This document shows, in pieces, positions 11,922-22,589 of a DNA stretch of 64,000 nucleotides. A model generated the notes under the pieces. It saw only the letters and a program-made list of their open reading frames with translations, did no database searches and was not told where the DNA came from. Position 1 is the stretch's first letter, and every line of letters starts with the position of its first letter. Both the position numbers and the translations under genes were made by a program. This DNA comes from Cycas panzhihuaensis. Its lineage: Eukaryota > Cycadophyta. The DNA lies in assembly GCA_023213395.1 (NCBI GenBank), contig CM041465.1, positions 184,085,741 to 184,149,740 on the forward strand. Direction: 5' to 3'.

Positions 11922-13394
11922 ACCTCCCTAAATTAAATTCAAGTTTTCAATTCAATAATTTAAATCATAGATGTTATATTTCATTTGGTTAGTTAGTCTT
12001 GTTTAAGAATGATTGCAATCAAAGGAAAGGGAAAATTATTGATTGGTAGAATTGCTAAAAGGTACCAATCTTATCCTTACCTATTTTAATTATTGCATTA
12101 ATTTTAAGCCACATAGAAAGAGAAATAAATATATATTTTTATTTATTATTGGTTTAAGCTAATAAAATGATTAATTAGATCATTCATTTAGGTGTTGCTC
12201 TTATTTTCTTAAAAAAAAAAAAAAGAGTAAAAAAATAAAATGGTTTTATTGTTTTGGTTAAAGTTGCATTGGATCTTTTGCATTCATTACTTTTCTTAAT
12301 TTTTAATTAATTAGATAACAAAAAGATTGAAATGAAAGTAAAGCAATAACAACTATGATAAACATACTAAACCATTTTTTATAATATATTAGTTATAACA
12401 AAAAAAAAAAGGAAAAAGAAAAGTACATTAATGTATGGTTTGATTGGTATATTACTCGAATGAGTGGTATGTGTATTCAACTTAAAGTTATATCCTAAAT
12501 TTATATTTAGGGTGTGATTTCTCTTATCTAGTTCTCCTAGGTTAACTCTTGTCCTTTTGTTTAGGACTTGCTTGATCACTTAGGACTTGGTATCCCTAAT
12601 GTATAACCTTATCTTCTCATATAGAAAAATACTTCCCATTATTAGAGGGCTTTTTATCAATTGAGACTTGACATCCTTAACATACAAACTACCTCTTCTT
12701 TGAGATTATTTCCACTTATCATTTTCAAAACACTAAAGGTGGTGGCTTCCCATCACTCTTTGGATTGAGAACAACTTCCTCTTTTCCACCTTTATCACTA
12801 AGCATGAGAACCCATGAGAATTAATTGTGGGCATGCTTGAGCCATCCATCCTTACAAGTAGAGTATCAATAGGTTAGGAAGTCTCCAATGGTTGACACTT
12901 TAAAAGGTCATTAATCTAGGGTCTAAGATCTCTTGGGTTCTCACACTCATGAATCTTCCCAATCTTTAGTTTGAATGATGTTGATCTTCTCGTTGGATAA
13001 GAAAAGAGGTCTAGATTAGAGTTTTATCCATAGGAGTGCTTTAGGATAGAAAGACATAAAACCTAGGATGCTTACTTTAGGTAAGGAATCTTAATGATCC
13101 TTCCACTAGTTGGAAGATATTCATGACTTCCTTGAGGTTAAGAGAACTTTTTATTTATTTATTTGATTACTTTTAGTGGTGTTATTTGCTTATTTTCATT
13201 TGATTATATCGTATATACATATATACATATATATAATAGTTGGTTTGGTAAATAAACTTTGTCCACCCTTTGTTACTTAGCATACAATTAAAGAGATATA
13301 TCTCCTCTCTAAAGGGGAACCTTGAGATATGTTACCTTTTTCTCCACTTATTTAGGACTTTATAGGTGATTTGCTTTAAGACATAGAATTATTA

Positions 13395-13412
13395 TGGTGA
13401 CTATATTGGGGA
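13395..13412 (+). other. Primer-binding site of gypsy element A
   Basis: TGGTGACTATATTGGGGA resembles the TGGCGACTCxxCTGGGGA site (tRNA-Arg type) of Tat/Ogre-like gypsy elements, with transitions consistent with decay. It would place the 5' LTR just to the left. Confidence 0.45.
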
Positions 13413-15109
13413 GTTGCCAAAGCTTCCTAGTTGAATGCTTTAGGCATACATCTTTGATACTTTCTTGAACCCCTTTATGGGGCATCCTTACTTGGTATTG
13501 CATTCGCATTCTAGCCTCCTAGTTTGAATAGGACCCTTCATTCTCATTTAGGGTTCTTACCTTTTTTTTTTTTTTTGCTTTTATGACTAGCTTTACATTC
13601 CCATTTCTATAAAGGTTCTATCACATCTTACCCAGCTTAGGATATTAAGGAGGTGATAAGGCCTCCATTCTAAAGACCTTTTGTTTGAGCATTATGAAGA
13701 CTAAGAATCCTAGGAAGGTTATATACCCCATGAGGGCTATCCAGGTCATGAGTGTTATGAGACTCATGTTTATCCTCTAGAAGGTTCTATTGATCTATTT
13801 GAGGTCCCTATAAATTAAGATTATTTTGAATACCCTCAGATACACTTAGGGGATCCTTCATTGGTAGCCCCTTCTTCTAACCATTATGAGGTACATGTGG
13901 ATCATCATGATCCCCATTCCTTTTTATAGCCCTTGCTCATTATGGTCTTCTCTCCTACTTACATTCTAGAGTATTAAGATCCATTTCACCAAGGTACTCA
14001 TAATATATCATTACCTACTCATCTACTCCTTGATTAACATTAAGAGCAATATGAGCCTTCTCTTCAAGAATACCAACCACTACCTATCAACCATCTATGT
14101 CTATATAATGATCCTCCCCCACATCATTCTTCTTATCCCCCTACCCTAAAGGCACCTCTTATGCTTCCTAATGAGGTAGGAGATATTGGGTCAATTTATT
14201 CTCAAGCCCAAGGAAAAATTAATGTCATACAAGGAGAAACCTAAGTTCTTCCTATGCCCCTTGTTTCATTCATTGTCCTACTTGAGAGTACCAGTTAAGA
14301 CTAATAACTTAATTTAAGTTATGTATACTAACCTTTCATATCATATCAATTCCCCTATTTAAGACCTAACAAAGGGTTGCCTCTTAAGCATCATCATAGG
14401 TTCCCTCATACTATTTTATATGTTCCACTAATGGGTGCCATCCCTTCCCATGGCACTTCCTATCTTGACCAAGGGAACCCTTTTCCTCCATCCCATTAGA
14501 CTATGGGATACATTGCTAGACCCCCACCCTTTCAATCCTATAGAGGACCTATACCATCATCTCCCCTATTTCCAACATACTGCAACTACGTGTCTAAGGC
14601 TCATTTGATGGTCCTCACACTTACATCCTTCTTATCAATCATCACATCCCCTAGTGGTAGATGCCTCGATCAACTAGAGGGCCCACACCATCTTATGATC
14701 CTAGAACTTCTTACACTCAATAGTCGTATCCTTGACATACAATTATCCCTCTATTGTATATTTATTCATCTTAATGGTATCCCATTCCCTAAACAAGAGC
14801 AAATCCCAATCTTAATGCATGGTTCACTCATTCTCATCCTTTAACTTATTATCCTACATATTATGAGTATCCATTTTATACCCCCTCTATTACTTACCAA
14901 TAACCTCCTCTTCAACCCTTCTCTACATTGAGACCGAGGAGGCCATTCATAGATTACATAAGGATCCTATTTTTGTAAGAAGACCTCTTTCATCAATGCC
15001 TCCTTTTGTCCCTACATTGCTAAAATTCTTAAGAGAATCAACATAGGATCCTCGCTAGACATGTATAAGCCTTTACACTTACATGTATTAACTCCCTTCC
15101 ATATGATTA

Positions 15110-15600
15110 TGTCATTATAAAGTTGTTTTAAAAATCACTTCAAGGTGATGCTTTAAAGCGGTTTTATCACCTTTATCCTATGTCTATTTTTATATTCTAG
15201 TAGTTATTTGATACTTTTATCAACTACTTTAATGTTACTAAGCCATTCAAAATGGGTATAAAGTCCCTTCTTCCTATGAAACAAAGTAATTTTGAATTGT
15301 CTTGCAACTTTGTAAGATGATTCCAATATGTAGTTTATACTTTCCATTCTGACCTTGACTTAGACCTCCTATTTAATACCTTTATCAATGCTTTGAGATC
15401 CCATATCCACTTAGAGGTTCTCAAACTTGGCCCCCAAATCTATGTGAAAGTTATTGATAAGTGTCTAGCTCTCAAACCCTTTAAGATTCAAATCAGGAAG
15501 ATTAGCAAGACTATTCTAGCAAAGAACTCCTCCAAAGGGCCCTTGAGCACACCATTAACACCAAGTTACATGTTGAAAACTCTCCTACACCTAATCTAAA
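15110..15600 (+). pseudogene. gypsy element A gag (capsid)
   Basis: One frame from about 15,144 to 15,596 reads as a retrotransposon gag capsid domain: GDALKRFYHLYPMSIFIF, then LFDTFINYFNVTKPFKMGIK, LLPMKQ and FVR-FQYV. It carries only three in-frame stops: two adjacent TAG after IF, where this family usually has a Trp followed by Gln/Glu, and one TGA where Arg is expected. These are easily explained by C-to-T or G-to-A changes. Gag would form the particle that packages the element RNA. Downstream, to about 16,170, lies the lysine-rich gag tail (PPPPRVAKLKE), just before the inserted element. Confidence 0.7.
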
Positions 15601-16171
15601 ACAAGAAACTATAATTATCTATTACACCAAGGGGAAGAAATGATAAAAGCCTTCTGCTTCCCCACTAAAGTGGATTCCTTGGTATTCTTGGCACCAAATT
15701 GATACCCATGATCGAGATGAGTGCCATGTGGTGCAAGCAATAAGTCATAAAGTTGAAAGCAACAATAATCCTACTTCTAAACCTAATCAAGATCACTTAA
15801 TTCATAAAGACCCCTTATCTTACTATAATCAAGAGCATACTAAAGATAAAAGCAAAGGAAAGGCTAAATAAGAAGACATAACTGATAATGAGAGCTCAGG
15901 TTTAGAACCTAGTAAGAAACATACCACCTCACCTAAGGGTGGTGGAAAAAAGGCTAATAATCAAAATCAACCACCTCCAAGGGTGGCAAAACTAAAAGAA
16001 TAATTAACATAGTGGAGGTAATAAGGAACCCAATTTTGTTTAAATCTCCTAAAGATTCATATATTAAAACTCCAAAATCCTTGCCCCTCATGCCTCATAC
16101 ACCTATTCATTTTAGATCCATCCCCTCCACTACAAAAGATGGATCCTTATATTTATTCAATGAGTTAAAGT

Positions 16172-16652
16172 TGTTGGGTGTAATGTCATCACTCCACTCC
16201 CTCTTACCTACCAGGATTGTGCACCTCAATTTAGACATGTGATGCTCAACATGTCAAGGTAAGTTAAGGTAAGTTGAGTTAGTTTCATTTGAGTTAAGTT
16301 AGTATTATTTTATTATTAATTTGAATTGTGGGTTGAGGAGTTTCCTCCTCCCCAAACTATAAATGTTAAGGGTGTACAAACCCCGTGTCTTTAGACACCA
16401 CCCACCGCTGAGGAAGATTTGTAATACTCATTCTACTACAATGGATTGAACAACAAGGCTCTCATGTGTTTATGCTATTGTAATGGTGATACACTGTTGT
16501 ATTAATGCAATACTAGTTTATGCTTATTTGATATATGTTCTAACCTCTTAGTTTGCAAGCATATTTTCCTTCATTTGGTATCAGAACATTGTGGCTCCAT
16601 ATTTTTCCATCATTTGGTATCAGAGCACTTTGGCTCCATATTTTTTCCATCA
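16172..16652 (+). repeat. 5' LTR of the young element
   Basis: 481 bp, TG...CA. It holds a TATA box (TATAAAT, 16,358-16,364) preceded by a GAGGAG/CTCCTC inverted repeat and followed about 25 bp later by a GTGTC-TTTA-GACAC hairpin in the likely transcript leader. Its last 85 bp contain two tandem copies of a unit that starts CATTTGGTATCAGA and ends in GGCTCCATATTTTTCCAT. Confidence 0.93.
16358..16364 (+). promoter_or_regulatory. TATA box in 5' LTR
   Basis: TATAAAT, conserved at 20,597-20,603 in the 3' LTR. It is the probable RNA polymerase II promoter of the element. Confidence 0.6.
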
Positions 16653-16675
16653 TTTGGTATCGGGAGTGCGATTCT
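16570..16675 (+). repeat. Triplicated primer-binding-site unit
   Basis: Three successive TTTGGTATC units start near 16,575, 16,613 and 16,653. The first two (GGTATCAGAAC and GGTATCAGAGC) lie inside the LTR and are repeated in the 3' LTR. The third (GGTATCGGGAG) follows the LTR end, where the functional primer-binding site should be, but it matches initiator tRNA-Met less well than the second, which is a perfect TGGTATCAGAGC. Confidence 0.75.
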
Positions 16676-19600
16676 TGAAGTTTTGAAGAAGACCAACAAG
16701 ATCTACTGGCACTCAACAACAATTTTTTTTATAAGCAATATATATTAAATAGATTTATTTTCTGAAATTTTTAGCAAGTTCTATATATTATTTCAGCAGA
16801 TCTTGATTATTATTGAGCTATATTTCTGGTTCAACAAATATTACTGAGATCTATTTTCAGATTTGTGCAGATCTACAAAGGATTTTTCAGCAGCAAGTGA
16901 TATACATCCAAGTTTATTCTTATATTTGAGTTATTTTCTGCTCGATCTTGATTTATCATATATTTTGACAGTTTACAAGTTTTTTTATCTACTTATTTGA
17001 TATTTTTTTACAGATTTACAAAAGAGCATCAATTCCATATAAAAGTTATCAAGTTTTTTTCAGAGATCTACAATTTATTACTTTAGATCTGCTATTTTTT
17101 ACTATAAATCTGCTTATTTCAACAAGTTTTCAATATTTTCTGTTATATTTGTTCATATCTCATGATATTTTTGCTATAGATCTACTATACTAAGGCGGAT
17201 CTACAACATTTACATAATATTTTTGCGGATCTCCGGGTCTCACTCGGATCCGAGATTTTTCATATTTTCTACAAGTTTTTCAATGATTTATTATATTTTT
17301 CAATAGATTCACTCATTATTGGGTTATTTCTTATGGTATAACAAGTATATTCAAGTGTTATTTCACAAGATTTGTGCATTCATAAAAGCTTTTTCTAGCT
17401 ACAAGCTATATTTCAATCTACAAAGATAGCAATTGCATATCTCAACTTTTGAGGCATTTTCACCATTCAAGAAGTATATGCAGCAGATGATCAGATATCG
17501 AAGCTTTTCAAGTCGACTTTTCTGCTTTACCATTCAAATGCGTGTTCCGTGTTCTTCATTGCTTTCGCTTTTAAACAATATTTTTATAATATTCACGCAA
17601 TATATATATTCGAAAAGATCTCGGATACAAGTGTATATATTTCATTTATTTATTATACCTCAAAATAATTAAAAATCTTCCGGTTTCACTTGACTCTATT
17701 GATTTACCGCCTTTCATTGAGTTTGTTGCGGATTTTTTAAATATAGCTTAACAATCCACAAACCCTAAATCTTGACTTCAAAATAATCAAGCAATCCTCT
17801 GTTATTTATATAGAAGAAAATTCTTTGAATCATTTTGTATATACAAAATATTTGCTTGGTCGGGTTATTGGCTTCTCCTTTTCTTGGGCTATCTTACCCT
17901 CGCAGATTTCTTCTTATCTATCACGAAACTACAATGTTGCTTCCTTGAAACGCGTCAATCTAGCACTAGCTTTGTTTTGTTTGCAATTGTAATATTGAAA
18001 GCAAGCAACTCCTTGTCTCTCTACATGTAATTTTCTTTTCTTACAAAGATCATCCAGATCATCGCTTGACATTAATTCATTCCTAATTTACCATTTCTTC
18101 TTTGTTTGATTCTACCTCCCTTTGTTACTTTGCATGTTCGATTTGCATTTATGAGCTTTGCACCAAATCCTTTTTATAAAAGGTCGTTGATCTCCGTTAC
18201 TACTGCTTGCTCACCAAAAGTCTCCTCGACAAAACATTCCATTAAATCTCTGCAGTGAGCTTCACCTCAAGCCGGTGCTGATCTATCTGCAAATTTTTTT
18301 CAAAGAGTCACACCTTCAGTTCGTAAGGCCCCGCTGCTTTTTGATTCGGTATATATATATTAATATATTTTGACTCAATTTTTATATGCATATAGAGCCG
18401 ACTTTATAGTGCCGTAAGTAATTATACGATTATATATTAAGTGCATGATTTGATTTTATAGGGCCGACTGCAATTACGATCATTTACGTGTACAACGGTG
18501 GCAACCATTTTTTCATTTCCTTTTTATATATACATTTTAGCCTAAGTTTAAAAAAAATTAAATTTAATTGAATAAACTTTTAAATCTGATTTTAAGGGTT
18601 TAATCTTTCAGCCCCCGGTTCCATTTCACTGTCAGGTGACTGCTTGCCATTTCCAAAAAGGTTTTTAAACGTTTTCCTTTTATTTTTTTTCAAATTTTAT
18701 TTTATATAGAGTTATTGGCGCTTTTGTGGCCATAACTTTTCGTTGGCTCACCGGTCTCAGACGAAACCTACGCCAAAAGATCAGAAATTTTTCGTAGATC
18801 GATTTCGACTGGTCATAAGACCAATTTGGTGCCCATTTGACCTTGTTTCGACCTTTTTAACATTGGACTTTCGAAATTTCAGCGTTTTTTGCATTTTTAA
18901 CAAAATCAGTTTTGAACTGGCTGTCATTTATTTCTGGTAAACTATTTTGTGTCCGAATTTTTTCTATAGTGATCTACGTCATATAGACTTTAATACCCAT
19001 TTTTTATTTCAATTCTTTGAGTTCATTTTCACTAATATTTTAATCGCTAAAATAAGAAATTTAGTTGATTTTGCCTGTTTCTTGAACATTCTCCATAAAG
19101 ACACTTGTCACATTTTTCACTATAACTTTTGCAATTTTATCGATTTTATTTCGCCACTTCGTTGGGAAGCTGACTTATTTCTCTTCATTGTGATATATTT
19201 TTCCATATATTTTGACACATTTTTCTTATATTTCAAATCAGCTAAAGTTGAGGTATTCTATTGGCCTAAATCTGCTGTTTTGTTACACGTTTTTAATATA
19301 TTTTTCAAAATTTTCAAATTGAAAGAATATTGATTACTTCATATATAATATTTGATCATTTTTTCAATTTTTCCTAAGGTTAATTAGTATTTTTATGCAA
19401 TTTTTGCCTACCTTGCTCCTGTTAGGCTCCATAAGGAGGTCCTTTCCTTTGCCTCATTCAAAACGTGATTTATTGGTATCCATTTTCAAAACCGTCTATT
19501 TTATTGGATTCACATCTCAGCAATCTACATATTGATAAAATTTTAAGCTATTCTGACCTCATTCAATATAGTTTTCAATCATAAAGTTGAGCATATATAT

Positions 19601-19722
19601 ACATCCTAATGCTTGTCTTCTTTCAAAATTTTTAAAGAAAATTCTAGTTTATATCTCATTGTTTATTCAAGATTTCTACTTGATCTTATCATCATTTTCT
19701 TATTGATTAAATTACTTTCAAA
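16676..19722 (+). other. 3-kb T-rich leader of the young element
   Basis: No frame here has a recognisable domain. The leader is T-rich but keeps many CpGs (for example near 17,220-17,260, 17,920-17,950, 18,340-18,500 and 18,730-18,830), unlike the older DNA around it. Two hydrophobic frames (18,743-18,940 and 18,947-19,333) appear to be by-products of T-richness. Confidence 0.6.
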
Positions 19723-20037
19723 ATGGCACAATTCCCCATTTTCAATGGCCATAACTATTCACTATGGTATGATACTATGCACATTTACTTTATTGAACGT
19801 GATCTTTTAAAGTATTTACAACATGAATGTGACCTTAGCATTAAAGAAAACTTTAGAAAAGATAATGAAGTATTAGGTTTATTATTTTGCACTATGAATG
19901 ATGATGTATTTTCACTAGTTTCTGAATTAACAACATCTAAGTCTGTTTGGGATTTATTGATTTCCATTTATGGGGGAGATATCCCCACTGTATTTGATGA
20001 AACTTTTGATGAGCATGTGAGACAATGTAACGTATAG
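19723..20037 (+). CDS. Truncated copia gag of the young element
   Basis: An uninterrupted 104-codon frame starts MAQFPIFNGHNYSLWYDTMH, the N-terminal pattern of copia gag (F-x-G-x-N-Y-x-x-W, DUF4219/UBN2 type), and continues through VWDLLISIYGGD. Normal copia gag is about three times longer and has a CCHC zinc knuckle, absent here; the last 20 or so codons look like an unrelated junction after an internal deletion. The start is the first ATG of the frame and aligns with family starts. It might still bind the element's particle or RNA, but function is unproven. Confidence 0.65.
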   Translation: MAQFPIFNGHNYSLWYDTMHIYFIERDLLKYLQHECDLSIKENFRKDNEVLGLLFCTMNDDVFSLVSELTTSKSVWDLLISIYGGDIPTVFDETFDEHVRQCNV

Positions 20038-20403
20038 ATCATGACGACAACAACCATGCGGATTCGGATCAAATGGGACCACCTTGTTGCAAGGATTTGA
20101 TCCTCCATTTGAGGGGGAGCATCATGAAGACGAATCTTATGACATAACGAAAAATGAACTTGGTGATATGACAACTGTTCAAAGCATAAAGAGTACAAAA
20201 GTTCAAGTCCAAATTACAGATATTCATCTACTTTTGCATCAAGTTTCATCTACCTATAGTCTTCCTACATCATTCTATAACAAAGAGATATATGTGACTA
20301 TAAGGGTGAGAAGCATTGACAAAGATCAAGATTGGAATTTCAAAGCTTTTTCAAGTACCGGTTCCACAAGTTCAAGGAAAGATACAAGTGTTCGTGGCCG
20401 ACA

Positions 20404-20415
20404 TTAAGGGGAGAA
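20404..20415 (+). other. Polypurine tract of the young element
   Basis: TTAAGGGGAGAA lies immediately before the 3' LTR, where plus-strand DNA synthesis would be primed. A second purine run (TTTGAGGGGGAG) near 20,107 looks like an additional or former tract. Confidence 0.7.
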
Positions 20416-20891
20416 TGTTGGGTGTAATGTCATCACTCCACCCTCTTACCTACCGTGATTGTGCACCTCAATTTAGACATGTGATGCTCAACATGTCAAG
20501 GTGTTAAGGTAAGTTGAGTTAGTTTCATTTGAGTTAAGTTAGTATTATTTTATTATTAATTTGAATTGGGGTTGAGGAGTTTCCTCCTCCCCAAACTATA
20601 AATGTTAAGGGTGTACAACCCTGGTGTCTTTAGACACCACCTACTGTTGAGGAAGATTTGTAATACTCATTCTACTACAATGGATTGAACAACAAGGCTC
20701 TCATGTGTTTATGCTATTGTAATGGTGATACACTGCTGTATTAATGCAATACTAGTTTATGCTTATTTGATATATGTTCTAACATGTTAGTTTGCAAGCA
20801 TATTTTCCTTCATTTGGTATCAGAACATTGTGGCTCCATATTTTTCCATCATTTGGTATCAGAGCACTTTGGCTCCATATTTTTTCCATCA
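20416..20891 (+). repeat. 3' LTR of the young element
   Basis: 476 bp, TG...CA, carrying the same TATA box, hairpin (GGTGTC-TTTA-GACACC, intact in this copy) and double primer-site-like unit as the 5' LTR. The TSD AAAGT follows directly. Confidence 0.93.
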
Positions 20892-21129
20892 AAAGTCTGC
20901 CCCTATTGGGATCTCATTAATGGACTTATTGAGGAGTTACATAGAGCAATACCAACTCTTGCTTAATAACTTGGGGGTCTCTACTCCCAATTCTTAAATG
21001 AGCCTTACCCTTTCCTTTGATCCTTGTATCTTGTTTAATAAGAAGAAGAGGAATCCTAAAGATATTCGCCCTTTCTATATTAAAATCTATAAAGATGAAA
21101 TTAATATTTGATGTGTCATTGTCAATTAA

Positions 21130-21550
21130 TGGTCATTAATAAACATGATATCCCTCTATCTCATAAAGGATTTAGAGATTGCTACTTATGAAGCTTACAA
21201 GTGGACTTCCTAAGGATATGACAAGAATATAAAATTATCATTAGGGCAAGTCACTCTCACATTCATCTTAGAAGAGAAAATAGTTATGATTAACCTTTCT
21301 ATTATAAACCTTGACCTAAAATACAATATTCTACTAAGAAAGTCCTAGATTAACTAGATGTCTGTAATTTATTCTTTGCTCTTTAGTGAGCTCAAGATCA
21401 TTAAACATAAGAATAAACCCATCGAGCAATCTGTTCCACTCATAGAAATGAGCATAGAAAAAGGAAACTCTTCTAACTCTTCTGAGTACATCTTATATTT
21501 CTTGGGTTTTGGGCAATATTTTACCATAGAGTCCCTTTTAACACCCATGT
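21130..21550 (+). pseudogene. gypsy element A protease region
   Basis: Downstream of the insertion the gypsy reading resumes. LGQVTLTFILEEKIVMINLS and DLKYNILLRKS at about 21,243-21,345 match the part of a retropepsin-like domain that ends in the Y-N-x-I-L-G-R-P-type loop of plant gypsy elements. The catalytic D-S/T-G is not readable. Frame continues with acidic/serine-rich linker to about 21,550. From there to 22,590 only weak linker-like reading is seen. Confidence 0.5.
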
Positions 21551-22589
21551 AGAAAGTTAAGAGTGCCCATATGATCAACATTATTCCCTCATAGAAAATC
21601 TCTTCTTCAAGTTATTTTCATATGGTTACACACTTTTACATCTTTAATAGAGACTTAGCCCCTTTTCCCTAGGGATGCCCAATGACGAATTCTACTCAAA
21701 TGGTACAAGACTTGACCCACCATGCCTCCTCTTCTTCACATCATATTATTGATGATGACATCTTGATTCAAGATAGTCTCCTTTTATCCCAAGAAGCTAC
21801 CTTATTAAGAAGATCCTCTCATGAGTCAAATCTCAAGTTCATCCTTTGCTTATCTTATCACTCCCTAGTCACTATTACACATGTGCCATATCCTTCTCAA
21901 TAAGTAAATTCTTCTTGGGCCACAACTTTCTCTTTTAATGAGGTATCTTATTGTGAATCTCCTCTCTATATAGCTTAGTTCAATTAACATAGCAAGAAAC
22001 TCCTTATATATCAGCATCCATAACTTTTACCTCTAGAAGAGGAGATATCCTCTTTAGATAGTGCTACCAGATCAAATCTAACATAGGGAAGGAAAATTAG
22101 GGAAATTAACATAATCATTACTATCTCCCATCAATCAAGGTAGTTGTTCAAAATGACATCGTGCCTTCCCTCATACACATATCTCCTCCTCCAAACCTCT
22201 CTCTAGTCAATGAGTCCAACTTTTATTAGATTATTCAATAAAACTGGAAGTTTCCTAATCAAGTTGATCTCCTATCTCATACCCTAATGATCATAGATAT
22301 ATTTCTAATCCAAATCCATATCATCCTTTCAAAAACAACTACCCTATTTTTTTTTGTATCATCCCTCTTAATCTAAAGATTCTATTCTTAGAGGCATTCT
22401 TTATCTTGATCATTTTATTAATGACAATGTGACTCTATAACATCTAGTAGGAGCCATACTTAACCTTCTACCTAACCATCATAAGCTTAATTTTGTTAAA
22501 TACTTACACCTTGATTCACCTTTGGCTAGTTTAGATCAATCCTTATAAGACTCTTTATCTTTTATGAGTCATATCCCTCCTTATTTCAA

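Larger units (their letters stand above)
9960..13390. other. Mostly unassigned AT-rich DNA
   Basis: Apart from the short minus-strand frame at 11,118-11,369 and the hairpin at 11,873-11,921, nothing is recognised. The rightmost few hundred bases, before the primer-binding site at 13,395, probably hold the 5' LTR of the gypsy element that follows, but I found no partner LTR to fix its left edge. Confidence 0.45.
16167..20896 (+). mobile_element. Young non-autonomous copia-type LTR element (TR-GAG/LARD-like)
   Basis: This is a complete insertion: AAAGT target duplication (16,167-16,171 and 20,892-20,896), LTRs at 16,172-16,652 and 20,416-20,891 that both begin TGTTGGGTG and end CCATCA, and 3.76 kb between. 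By eye the LTRs differ by about a dozen substitutions and four small indels, so it is the youngest clear insertion here. The interior has a roughly 3-kb T-rich leader with no gene, then a 104-codon copia gag fragment, then about 380 bp to a polypurine tract. There is no protease, integrase or RT, so it must depend on enzymes from another element. It sits in gypsy element A between gag and protease. Confidence 0.92.

Noticed and set aside
18743-19333. Two Phe-rich frames resembling membrane proteins
   Set aside because: Composition follows the T-rich leader; no start context, family motif or neighbouring gene supports a protein.
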